Assembly (NCBI GenBank): GCA_040752025.1
Contig: JBFMFR010000033.1
Span: 17,344 to 81,343, forward strand
DNA length: 64,000 nt
Direction: 5' to 3'
From: JBFMFR01 sp040752025
GTDB lineage: Bacteria; Chloroflexota; Anaerolineae; Anaerolineales; UBA4823
Shown piece by piece: positions 36,315-44,155 of the stretch. The notes below the pieces were generated by a model that saw only the letters and a list, made by a program, of their open reading frames with translations, was not told where the DNA came from and did no database searches. The number at the start of each line of letters is the position of its first letter. Within the stretch, counting starts at the first letter, position 1. The position numbers and the translations under genes were made by a program.

Positions 36315-37028
36315 TTATCGCCTGGCGTTTTCGTCTTGTTTGGCTTGCTGCCACAACTCCAGGCTGTCTGCCATCACCTGGCGAGTGATCTCCTCGGCTG
36401 CCTGCGCGTCCTGCGCCAAGGCGGCTGCCAGCAAGTCGGCGTAGAAGCGCCGAGAGCTGGCGCGCGCCTGCGCTGTCTGGAAGTACAGCCGCGCCATTGG
36501 CAGGTACAAATCGCTGAAGCCATTCAGAATCAACGTGAAGATCGGGTTGCCGCTCGCCAGGGTCAGTTGGTAGTGGAGCTGCCAGTCGAACTCCGCCAGA
36601 GCCGCTGGCTCATCCGGCAGTTGGCCCTGCGCTTGCAGCGCGGTCTGCACCTGCTGAGGGGCGCTCTCGACCGCCAGACGGGTATAGGCTGGCGCCATCA
36701 CCAGTCGCACGTACAGCAGGTTGGGCACGAAGTCTTCCGGCAGGTTCTCCGCCCGGCGAGCAATGGCCCCCAGCACGCCCAGGTTGCCTTCTCGCCAGTA
36801 ATCGCGCACTCGCGTGGGTCGTCCATGGCGGACCTCGATCCAGCCATCCCGTCCCAGGCGCTGCAAAGCCTCTCGCAGCGTCGGGCGCGTCACGCCCAGT
36901 TGGGCTGCCAGCTCGCGCTCGGCGGGCAGGCTCGAGCCGATGGGGAAGGCGCCGCCCAGGATAGCGTCGATCAGGCGGTTTTCGGTAATTTCAGCGGGTT
37001 TTGGGGGAATATCCCAGTGCATTTTCAT
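36315..37028 (-). CDS. FadR-type GntR-family transcriptional regulator
   Basis: The protein has 237 residues. The winged-helix part (~10-80) is strikingly FadR-like: LPAERELAAQLGVTRPTLRE, then LQRLGRDGWIEVRHGRPT. The residues FadR uses for DNA contact are kept (Arg38, Thr47, Arg48, Arg52, His68, Gly69). The rest is an all-helical ligand domain of FadR_C type. E. coli FadR releases DNA when it binds long-chain acyl-CoA. Its predicted operator is present 13 bases before its own start (37041-37057), overlapping its promoter, so it should repress itself and the three enzyme genes behind it. It diverges from the GMC oxidoreductase gene. An in-frame ATG at 37022 is an alternative start. Confidence 0.9.
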   Translation of the reverse strand: MKMHWDIPPKPAEITENRLIDAILGGAFPIGSSLPAERELAAQLGVTRPTLREALQRLGRDGWIEVRHGRPTRVRDYWREGNLGVLGAIARRAENLPEDFVPNLLYVRLVMAPAYTRLAVESAPQQVQTALQAQGQLPDEPAALAEFDWQLHYQLTLASGNPIFTLILNGFSDLYLPMARLYFQTAQARASSRRFYADLLAAALAQDAQAAEEITRQVMADSLELWQQAKQDENARR

Positions 37029-37040
37029 TGTCCAGGTGGT

Positions 37041-37057
37041 AAGTGGTCTGACCAGTT
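37041..37057. promoter_or_regulatory. FadR operator
   Basis: AAGTGGTCTGACCAGTT agrees with the E. coli FadR 17-base consensus (A-C-TGGTC-Y-GACCA-G-T type) except for G at position 3. The core TGGTCTGACCA is a perfect dyad with a single central base. It lies just downstream of the -10 box of the regulator gene, where a bound protein would block initiation. Confidence 0.85.
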
Positions 37058-37063
37058 GCCGAG

Positions 37064-37092
37064 ATTATACCGCTGCCCTCGGGCTTTGTCCA
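37064..37092 (-). promoter_or_regulatory. Promoter of the FadR-type regulator operon
   Basis: On the minus strand TGGACA (37092-37087), a 17-base spacer, and a perfect TATAAT (37069-37064). Transcription would start near 37057, inside the FadR operator. Confidence 0.75.
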
Positions 37093-37102
37093 GGCGTAGT
37101 TC

Positions 37103-37111
37103 TGTTATAAT
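37103..37111 (+). promoter_or_regulatory. Extended -10 promoter for the GMC oxidoreductase gene
   Basis: TGTTATAAT contains a perfect -10 box with the TGn extension. No good -35 box is seen. It drives away from the regulator promoter; the FadR site is 46 bases upstream of it. Confidence 0.6.
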
Positions 37112-37229
37112 CCAGGCTATCGCTTTCCAGTGCGGGTTTTTTCTCGTTTTACGCCGCTGCCTTTCCTTGCTAAACCCCAACCCGCCAGTCAGTTTCTTCT
37201 TCGCCGTTTTACCAGGATCAGGAGCAGCC

Positions 37230-38861
37230 ATGAATCACACTCCCACGCAGGAAGTTTATGATTACGTCATTATCGGCTCGGGCTTCGGCGGCAGCGTCTC
37301 GGCCATGCGCCTGGCCGAGAAAGGCTACTCCGTGCTCGTGCTGGAGCGCGGCAAGCGCTTTCGCGACCAGGACTACGCCAAGACTTCCTGGAATGTTTTT
37401 CGCTATCTCTGGCTGCCTGCCCTGCGCTGCTTCGGCGTTTTCCAGATGACCCTCTTTCGCGACGTGCTGGTGCTGCATGGCGCCGGGGTGGGGGGCGGCA
37501 GTCTGGGCTATGCCAATGTGCTCATGCAGCCCAGTGATAAGATGTTCGCCAACCCGGCCTGGAAGCACCTGGCCGATTGGAAGGCTGTGCTTACCCCGCA
37601 TTACGAGACCGCCCGGCGCATGCTGGGTGTAACTACCAACCCGCGCCAGTGGCCCTGCGACCAACTGATCCAGGAGATCTCCGCTGAGTTGGGCCGCCAG
37701 GAAACTTTCCAGCCCACCGATGTGGGCGTCTTCTTTGGCCTGGATGGCAGCGGAGCCAGTTCCGCCGAAGTTCCTGACCCGTATTTCGATGGGCAGGGGC
37801 CGGCGCGCAGCGGCTGCAATTTCTGCGGGGCCTGCATGGTCGGCTGCCGTTACAACGCCAAGAACACCCTGCCCAAGAACTACCTGTATTTCGCCGAGAA
37901 GTGGGGTGCCCGGGTGCAGCCCGAGAGCAAGGTGGTTGACGTGCGCCCACTGCCCGCCTCCCAGCCGGATGGGGCTCGCTACGAAGTCCATTACCAGCGC
38001 ACCACCGCCTGGTTGCGCAAGCCGCTGCGCAGCCTGCGCGCCCGCAACGTGATCTTCTCTGCCGGCACCCTCGGCACCCTGGATGTGCTCTTTCGCTGCC
38101 GCGACCAGTTCCGCTCGTTGCCCGAACTCTCACCGCGCCTGGGCCACATGGTGCGCACCAACAGCGAATCGCTGCTGGGCGCTACCAGTCCGAACTGGCG
38201 CATTGATTACTCCAAGGGCATCGCCATCACTTCCATCTTCATGGCTGACGAGGTTACCGCTGTCGAGCCGGTGCGCTACAACGCCGGCTCCTCTCTGCTC
38301 CGCTTCCTGGTTGGCCCGTTGGCTGATATCAGTAGCGGCGCCGCGGCGCGCTTCGGGCGCACCCTCATAAAGGCCCTGCAGCGTCCGATGGATTTCGTCC
38401 GCACCCACGTGCTGCCTGGCTGGGCCCAGCGCACCACCATCCTGCTGGTCATGCAAACCGAGGACAACCGCGTCAAGATGCGCATCGGGCGCGGCCTGTT
38501 CACCCTGGGCCGCCTGGGTCTGGAGACCCGGCCTGACCAGGAGAACCCCCTGCCTGCTCAAATCCCTATTGGCCACACTGTAGTCCGCCGTTTTGCCGAA
38601 AAGATCGGCGGCAGCCCGGCCGGCTCGATCAACGAGGGCCTGTTCAACATTCCCATCACCGCCCACATCCTGGGCGGCTGTCCCTTCGGCCTGGATGACC
38701 AGGAAGGTGTGATTGGCCTGGACTGCCAGGTGCATAATTACCCCGGCCTGTACGTAGTGGACGGCACCATCATGCCCGCTAACCCCGGCGTTAACCCCAG
38801 CCTGACCATCACCGCCCTGGCCGAATACGCCATGAGCCACATCCCACCGAAAAAACCTTGA
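37230..38861 (+). CDS. GMC-family FAD oxidoreductase with a four-Cys cluster
   Basis: The ATG at 37230 follows GGAG at 37221-37224; the longer open frame from 36336 has no coding support. The protein has 543 residues. FAD site YDYVIIGSGFGGSVSAMRLA and the C-terminal GMC end GLYVVDGTIMPANPGVNPSLT are present, which groups it with cholesterol-oxidase-like and other membrane GMC enzymes oxidising alcohols. Cys196, Cys199, Cys202 and Cys206 lie in SGCNFCGACMVGCRYNAK, a CX2CX2CX3C arrangement recalling a 4Fe-4S site. The substrate is unknown; its promoter faces a FadR site, which suggests lipid or sterol-like substrates. Its stop overlaps the possible TTG start of the HD gene. Confidence 0.85.
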   Translation: MNHTPTQEVYDYVIIGSGFGGSVSAMRLAEKGYSVLVLERGKRFRDQDYAKTSWNVFRYLWLPALRCFGVFQMTLFRDVLVLHGAGVGGGSLGYANVLMQPSDKMFANPAWKHLADWKAVLTPHYETARRMLGVTTNPRQWPCDQLIQEISAELGRQETFQPTDVGVFFGLDGSGASSAEVPDPYFDGQGPARSGCNFCGACMVGCRYNAKNTLPKNYLYFAEKWGARVQPESKVVDVRPLPASQPDGARYEVHYQRTTAWLRKPLRSLRARNVIFSAGTLGTLDVLFRCRDQFRSLPELSPRLGHMVRTNSESLLGATSPNWRIDYSKGIAITSIFMADEVTAVEPVRYNAGSSLLRFLVGPLADISSGAAARFGRTLIKALQRPMDFVRTHVLPGWAQRTTILLVMQTEDNRVKMRIGRGLFTLGRLGLETRPDQENPLPAQIPIGHTVVRRFAEKIGGSPAGSINEGLFNIPITAHILGGCPFGLDDQEGVIGLDCQVHNYPGLYVVDGTIMPANPGVNPSLTITALAEYAMSHIPPKKP

Positions 38862-38872
38862 ATAGCTCATGG

Positions 38873-39850
38873 ATGGACACGGACCGCCTCTACGGCCCAC
38901 TCAACCTCGATCTCCCCATCCTGCGCGACCTGCTCGCCTCTCGCGCCATGCAGCGTTTGCAAGGCGTCTTGCAGCACGGCATCACTGCCTTGATCGGCAT
39001 CACCCACCCGGTCAGCCGCCTGGAGCACTCCCTGGGCGTCATGCACCTGGTGCAGCGCTTCGGCGCTGGCCCGGAAGAACAGATCGCTGCGCTGCTGCAC
39101 GATGTCAGCCACACCGCTTTCAGCCATGTCATCGATTACGTCTTCAATGACCACCAGAACCAGGGCTATCACGAACGCATGAAGGCTGTTTACATCGAAA
39201 ACAGCGACCTGCCCGAAGTGCTGTCCCGCCACGGTTATGACTGGCGCGATTTTCTGCACGAGGAACCTTTCACCCTGCTTGAGCAACCTGCCCCGGCCCT
39301 GTGCGCTGACCGGCTGGACTACTTCCTGCGCGACAGCCTCGATCTGGGCCTGGCCAACTTCGATGAAATCCACGTTGCTCTGGATAGCCTGCGTGTCCAC
39401 CAGGGTCGTTTGGTTTGCGCTGATCTCCAATCCGCTCGCTGGATGGCTGACACCTACCTGGCTGCCGACCAGGCCAGTTGGGCCAACTTCCGCGAAGTTG
39501 GCCTGTATGAACTGACCGCCCAGGCCCTGCGCCTGGCCTTACAGCGCGGTCTTATCGACCAGTCAGACCTGTGGAGCACTGACGTCCAGGTATGGGAAAA
39601 ACTGCATGCTTGCTCCGATCCCGATCTGGCCGCGCTCCTGGCCCTGGTCTCGCCTGCTACCCGCTTCGTTTGGGATGAAGCCAACCCTGACCTGCGTGTC
39701 GCTACCAAGCTGCGCACCCTCGACCCGCATGTGCTTGCCAATGGCCGCTTCGCCAGTTTCTCAGAACTGGACCCAGCCTACGCCCGCCGCCGCGCCGCCT
39801 ACCTGCAGCGCTATTCCGGCTCCTGGCCCATGCGGGTTATCAAGGGATAG
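38873..39850 (+). CDS. HD-domain phosphohydrolase
   Basis: A start at the ATG 38873 is chosen; an in-frame TTG at 38858 would overlap the previous stop. About 325 residues. The HD residues are clear: His52 in SRLEHSLGVMHL, His76-Asp77 in ALLHDVSHTAFSH, and Asp in CADRLDYFLRD. It is related to dNTP triphosphohydrolase-type HD proteins. Such metal-dependent enzymes cut nucleotide phosphates; the real substrate is unknown. It is immediately downstream of, and co-oriented with, the GMC gene, so probably shares its message. Confidence 0.82.
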   Translation: MDTDRLYGPLNLDLPILRDLLASRAMQRLQGVLQHGITALIGITHPVSRLEHSLGVMHLVQRFGAGPEEQIAALLHDVSHTAFSHVIDYVFNDHQNQGYHERMKAVYIENSDLPEVLSRHGYDWRDFLHEEPFTLLEQPAPALCADRLDYFLRDSLDLGLANFDEIHVALDSLRVHQGRLVCADLQSARWMADTYLAADQASWANFREVGLYELTAQALRLALQRGLIDQSDLWSTDVQVWEKLHACSDPDLAALLALVSPATRFVWDEANPDLRVATKLRTLDPHVLANGRFASFSELDPAYARRRAAYLQRYSGSWPMRVIKG

Positions 39851-39888
39851 TAACTTGATTTTTACCGGAGAGCGGAAATGAACGATAT

Positions 39889-40761
39889 TCAGTTCAGAAT
39901 ACTCTTCAAAATCTCTTCATAATGCCTGGCGATCAGCGAGACATGCCCCTCAGCAGGCACGAAGTGTGCCTGGCAGTCGGGCAGCGCTTTTGCCATGTAA
40001 TGACCGTGCGCTGGCGGCACCAGCCGGTCCTCTTCCCCGTGCCATAGCACAACTGGCATCTCGATCTCGCTCAGGTTGAAGCCCCACGGTAGTGCTTCCA
40101 GCTTCCAATCCCAGGCCACGCCGCGCGTCCCAGACTGGAACGCACCGGAGACCATCCCTTGCAGCACTTTTTGGATGTCTGCTTGCTGCAAGGCAGCCTG
40201 GTCCGGCGCAGAAACCTCGCTAAACAGCGATAGGACGCTGTTGGGGTCCTTGCGCGCATCCCCGGCGATTTTCCCCAGCAGTAAGCGCAGGGCCCCGTTG
40301 GCGTGCCGAGCCAGCCAATAAAGCTGGCGGTCCTGCGCGCTCATCGAAGCGTGCACCTCGGTGATTTCCACCGGCGCGTTGCCGGAGATGATGCAGGCCG
40401 CCCTCAGGCGCGGCGGCATTTTCCAGGCGCAGGCTGCCACGTACTTTCCTCCGCTCGATAGCCCTATCACCGCGAAGCGCTCCAGCCCCATCTGGTCGGC
40501 AAAACCCAGGGTGATGTCTGGCCAATCCACGATGCGATAGGGCCAGAAATCGGACAGCCCCACCCCAGGGCGCTCCACCACCAGGATGCGCGCCCCCAGG
40601 CGGGTGGCGATCTCATCGATTGCCGGGCGGTTGCCCTCCATGCGAGAGCTGGGCATCCCGTGGAAATGCAGCACTGCCTGCCCCTGTGCATCGCCGAATT
40701 CGGCATAACCGAGTTTCTTGCCGTTCTGCAGAATGACTTGCTGATCGAGTCTCATAACCAT
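39889..40761 (-). CDS. Alpha/beta hydrolase
   Basis: The protein has 290 residues. HFHGMPSSRMEG gives the oxyanion region, nucleophile Ser102 lies in IGLSSGGKY, the acid is in LWHGEEDRLVPP and the His in PAEGHVSLIARH. There is no signal sequence. The substrate is unknown (ester, lactone or epoxide). It follows the ABC genes on the same strand with an 89-base gap and converges with the HD gene. Confidence 0.82.
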   Translation of the reverse strand: MVMRLDQQVILQNGKKLGYAEFGDAQGQAVLHFHGMPSSRMEGNRPAIDEIATRLGARILVVERPGVGLSDFWPYRIVDWPDITLGFADQMGLERFAVIGLSSGGKYVAACAWKMPPRLRAACIISGNAPVEITEVHASMSAQDRQLYWLARHANGALRLLLGKIAGDARKDPNSVLSLFSEVSAPDQAALQQADIQKVLQGMVSGAFQSGTRGVAWDWKLEALPWGFNLSEIEMPVVLWHGEEDRLVPPAHGHYMAKALPDCQAHFVPAEGHVSLIARHYEEILKSILN

Positions 40762-40850
40762 AGGTGTTTATCCTCGTGTTTTCGTTTGACCGGCGTGGTA
40801 AGCCTCAATTCCCTTTGCTACTTGCCCCGCCGGGCTTCTCGATTTACCGT

Positions 40851-41450
40851 TTACCGGATGGAAGCCAGGAAGGCCTCCACCAGGGCCTGGTCCCAGGCTT
40901 CCAGTGTGCCCGCCACGATCAGGATCACATCGCCTTGCTTGCCGGCGAACACCCCAATCCACTGGCGCACCGGGCGTTGGTCTTCATCTTCCCCCTCGCG
41001 CACGCTCAAGCTGACAGTTTGGCCGCGGATGGTGGCCGTTTGTTCTCCCACGCGCCGGGTATCGTAGTGGCGGTTGCCCACATCGCGCGCCCAGGCTTCT
41101 TCGATGCTCTCGCGATACTGCTGGTTTTCAGGGTCGCTAATCTTGAGCGTCTCGTTTTGGATTTCGAAGAACAGTTCGCTGGGCTGTTCGATGCGGTCGA
41201 TGATCACTATGCTGGCCTCCTGGAACTGCAGCGACCGGGTTTCCTGGTAGCCGGACGGCAGATCGTAATCGATCAGGGCGCGGGCGCGTTGAGCCGCCAA
41301 TGTCGGGTCATGATCCCAGAAGCGCGCCCGAAAGGTTTGCAGCGTTTTCGGGCCAAGTTTAATGCCCAGGACCCAGCACAGGATACATATTCCCAGGCCG
41401 CTGCCCAACAGAATGGCCAGCCGGCCCCAGCGAATTTTTCGATCTTTCAT
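40851..41450 (-). CDS. Membrane-anchored protein of unknown function
   Basis: The protein has 199 residues with GGAGA upstream. One N-terminal membrane helix (~9-29) is followed by an extracytoplasmic domain. I do not recognise the family. It lies 16 bases downstream of the ABC permease gene and may belong to the exporter, for example as a subunit that senses or handles the cargo. The C-terminal part (GVFAGKQGDVILIVAGTLE) reads like an alternating alpha/beta fold. Confidence 0.6.
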   Translation of the reverse strand: MKDRKIRWGRLAILLGSGLGICILCWVLGIKLGPKTLQTFRARFWDHDPTLAAQRARALIDYDLPSGYQETRSLQFQEASIVIIDRIEQPSELFFEIQNETLKISDPENQQYRESIEEAWARDVGNRHYDTRRVGEQTATIRGQTVSLSVREGEDEDQRPVRQWIGVFAGKQGDVILIVAGTLEAWDQALVEAFLASIR

Positions 41451-41466
41451 CTCGATCTCCAGATTG

Positions 41467-43083
41467 TTAGAGTCTCATCTGCCGCTGGCGGCCGGCCAGC
41501 GCGGCTCCCAAGAGCAGCAGCGTGGCCGCCATATACAGCCATGGGATACCCGCTGCAATCATCTCCGGGAAGCGTCCCATGAAATCCAGGAAAGGCACGT
41601 TTTGGATTGCCACCAGGTACCAGAGAAATAGATAGAAGGCTTCGAACAGGCGGCTGCCGCCGCTCCAGCAGCCGAAAACCAGGGCCAGGCTGGGCAGGAA
41701 AGCCGCTCCGACCAGCACGGACAGCAGAGCGGCCCAATCTCCGCTCAGCGCCAGGCGGAGCGCTACGCCGCTGCCCATGCCCAGCGCCACCAGGAAGCCC
41801 ACCAGCCAGGTGGCGGCGAACTGCTGCCGCAGCGGGTGCGGGCCGGAAAAAACGATCTGGTGGGTGCGGTAGTGCACCTCCCGGCTGCCCATCCCCGACC
41901 AGCGGAATAGCGGCCAGAGCCAGGCCAGCGGCAGTACGATCAGGTGCGCCATCGGCAGTTCAACGATCCATGTCGCTGCAATCAGGCCCAGCGCAACCAG
42001 GTACCACAGCCAGCTTACGCCCTTGAAGGCCAGGCGCATCTCGGCCAGTAGCACTTGCCTGTACAGGGACGCGGGCTGCTCGTTCATCGCTACCGGCGAT
42101 AAAGTTATGGGTCGGGCGGAGGCTTGGGCAGTTGAGAACACATCCAGTGGTTCATCATCGCTCTCGGCGGGTTGCACCACGAAGGCGATCAGGGCTTCTT
42201 TCAAACGCTCGAGCAGCGATCCTGGCGTATTCTTGCCGGCCCTGGCCGGGTCGAAGCGATGGAAGAAGAGCGCTGTCAGCAGCACCACAGCCAGGCCGGC
42301 CAGCACGAACCCCAATCGGGGCAGCAGCATGCTGCCTGTCCAGGTGATGCCTTCGTATGTGAAGGTCGTCAGATAGCTCAAGGGAGCAGCATCGATGTCG
42401 ATCTGGCGCGAGGGGTTGCAGTGCGCGAAGTGCCTGGCACATGCCTGGTAGACGCTCGGCCACAGCACTGACCGTCCCTGGAAATCGCTCAAGACCGCCA
42501 GTAAGCCATAGGCGAAGAAGTAAACCACGTTACCCAGGCCTCCGCGCAGCCAGTTGATGCTCTCGAACAGCACCGCCAGCGCTGCTACCAGCGCCAGGGA
42601 GGGCAGCAGAACCAGCAAGAGGGGCGAGGCCAGCGCCCACACTCGGATGTGCAAGTCTTCGCCGCGCAGCAGTTGCAGCAGCAGCGCTGCCAGGGTCATT
42701 GCTGCGATCATCGAGCCCAACACGGCCAGGTTGCTCAGCCATTTGCCCAGCAGGTAGGTAGCTTTGCTGATGGGTGTGGTGGCGATGATCTCGCCCACCC
42801 CGCTCCGGCGGTCGTGTTCGATGGCGTTCTTCACCAGGTAGAACCCGAACAGCAAGAAGAACTCGCCCATCAGCAAGGTGACGGCGGTGCCGATCCAGGC
42901 CGAGTTATACACGGGCCGGTAGCCGCCCAGCACCAGGTGGGCGTACACGGGCGCGTCCATGGCCGGGATGAAGAAATAGGTTAGGGCAACCGAGAAGAGC
43001 AGCATGAACAGGAAGCTCGGGCGGCGCACGCGCTCCAGAAAATCAGCTTTCATCAAGTGGTAGAGGACGCGGATCAGGTTCAT
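41467..43083 (-). CDS. ABC-2 type transporter permease
   Basis: The protein has 538 residues with about 12 hydrophobic helices in two halves. A motif VKNAIEHDRRSGVGEIIATTPIS after helix 2 (residues ~84-106) is a common ABC-2 permease feature. The long cytosolic loop in the middle (~310-340) is acidic. It is 12 bases behind the ATPase gene, so the two form an exporter. The cargo is unknown. Confidence 0.85.
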   Translation of the reverse strand: MNLIRVLYHLMKADFLERVRRPSFLFMLLFSVALTYFFIPAMDAPVYAHLVLGGYRPVYNSAWIGTAVTLLMGEFFLLFGFYLVKNAIEHDRRSGVGEIIATTPISKATYLLGKWLSNLAVLGSMIAAMTLAALLLQLLRGEDLHIRVWALASPLLLVLLPSLALVAALAVLFESINWLRGGLGNVVYFFAYGLLAVLSDFQGRSVLWPSVYQACARHFAHCNPSRQIDIDAAPLSYLTTFTYEGITWTGSMLLPRLGFVLAGLAVVLLTALFFHRFDPARAGKNTPGSLLERLKEALIAFVVQPAESDDEPLDVFSTAQASARPITLSPVAMNEQPASLYRQVLLAEMRLAFKGVSWLWYLVALGLIAATWIVELPMAHLIVLPLAWLWPLFRWSGMGSREVHYRTHQIVFSGPHPLRQQFAATWLVGFLVALGMGSGVALRLALSGDWAALLSVLVGAAFLPSLALVFGCWSGGSRLFEAFYLFLWYLVAIQNVPFLDFMGRFPEMIAAGIPWLYMAATLLLLGAALAGRQRQMRL

Positions 43084-43095
43084 GGCGCAGCGCCT

Positions 43096-43983
43096 CTAGT
43101 TGGAGTGCGCAGGCTGGGCCAATCCCTGGATGTAGTAGAGATAGGCATCTTCCAAAGTGGCCGGAACCGGCCCGGCATGGCTGTTGGGCGCTTGCTCGGC
43201 GATGGCGCGCACGTGCACGCCATTGCTGCGCCGGGCGGTGCTGCTGATTAGATATTGCTGTTTTGCTGCGTCCAATTCGCCGCTAGAGAGGATCCAGGTC
43301 CACACTTTGCCCTCCGCCGCCCTCAAGAGCGCTTCCGGGGTCTGGTGCACGATCAAATGGCCTTTGTTCATGATTGCAATCGAAGTGGCGGCGGCCTCTA
43401 CATCCGATACGATGTGCGTGGAGAGGATTACGATGCGTTCGCTGGCCAGGTCGGCGATCAGGGCGCGGAAGCGCATGCGTTCTTCTGGGTCCAGGCCGGC
43501 GGTGGGTTCGTCCACGATCAGGATCTTGGGATCGTTGAGCAGCGCCTGGGCAATGCCGGCGCGCTGCCTCATGCCGCCGGAATAGCCGCCCAATGGGCGT
43601 TTGGCGGAGTCCATCAGGTTGACCAGGTGCAGCAGTTCTTCGATGCGCTGCCGTGCAGAGCGGCGCTCCAGGCCCTTGATGGCAGCCATGTATTCCAGGA
43701 ACTCGATGGCGTTCAGGTTGGGGTACACACCAAAATCCTGGGGCAAATAGCCCAGCACCTGCCGCAGCGCGTCGGGCTGCCTGGCGATGTCTTTTCCGTT
43801 CCAGGTTACTGTACCCTCTGAGGCCTGGGTCACCGTAGCCAGGATGCGCATCAGAGTGGATTTGCCTGCTCCGTTCGGTCCCAGCAACCCCAAGACACCC
43901 GGTTCCAGGCCCAGGTTGAAGTTGCGCAGCGCCCAAAAATTACGTCCATAATGTTTGCCAACATCTTCGATAACCAGTTGCAT
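43096..43983 (-). CDS. ABC transporter ATP-binding protein
   Basis: The protein has 295 residues. Walker A GPNGAGKST (35-43), Q-loop LPQDFGVYP, signature YSGGMRQR (134-141), Walker B ILIVDEPTAGLDP with Asp158/Glu159 and the His switch in LSTHIVSD are all intact. It resembles the ABC-2/bacitracin-export subfamily (CcmA type). It powers the permease encoded next. The leader upstream (43984-44155) contains overlapping alternative hairpins. Confidence 0.9.
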   Translation of the reverse strand: MQLVIEDVGKHYGRNFWALRNFNLGLEPGVLGLLGPNGAGKSTLMRILATVTQASEGTVTWNGKDIARQPDALRQVLGYLPQDFGVYPNLNAIEFLEYMAAIKGLERRSARQRIEELLHLVNLMDSAKRPLGGYSGGMRQRAGIAQALLNDPKILIVDEPTAGLDPEERMRFRALIADLASERIVILSTHIVSDVEAAATSIAIMNKGHLIVHQTPEALLRAAEGKVWTWILSSGELDAAKQQYLISSTARRSNGVHVRAIAEQAPNSHAGPVPATLEDAYLYYIQGLAQPAHSN

Positions 43984-44058
43984 TTTCGACCTCGTTTTCG
44001 TTTGATCTGTTAACTATACGTAAGTCTGAGCAAGATGGCTGCAATGACGGGGTGAAGG

Positions 44059-44096
44059 AGCAGTGAGGCCGGGGCTACCAGCCTCACTGCTGGTAG
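44059..44096. promoter_or_regulatory. Two mutually exclusive hairpins between pepF and the ABC genes
   Basis: AGCAGTGAGGC (44059-44069) is perfectly complementary to GCCTCACTGCT (44081-44091), an 11-base stem. CTACCAGC (44075-44082) can instead pair with GCTGGTAG (44089-44096), using parts of the first stem. Such a switch could terminate pepF transcripts or attenuate the ABC genes, but no T-run follows. Confidence 0.45.
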
Positions 44097-44155
44097 GGTG
44101 TTATGTACTAGAGGGATTGGAGCCTTTTATTACGATCATGTAGTTGATAGAGTGG

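Noticed and set aside
36336..37229. N-terminal extension of the GMC oxidoreductase frame
   Set aside because: It runs antisense through the FadR-type regulator and the divergent promoters; the real start at 37230 has a ribosome-binding site and begins just before the FAD loop.
37751..37779. Possible seventh GGAAC-type palindrome in the GMC gene
   Set aside because: The two GTTCC-like pieces are in the same orientation and do not form a stem.
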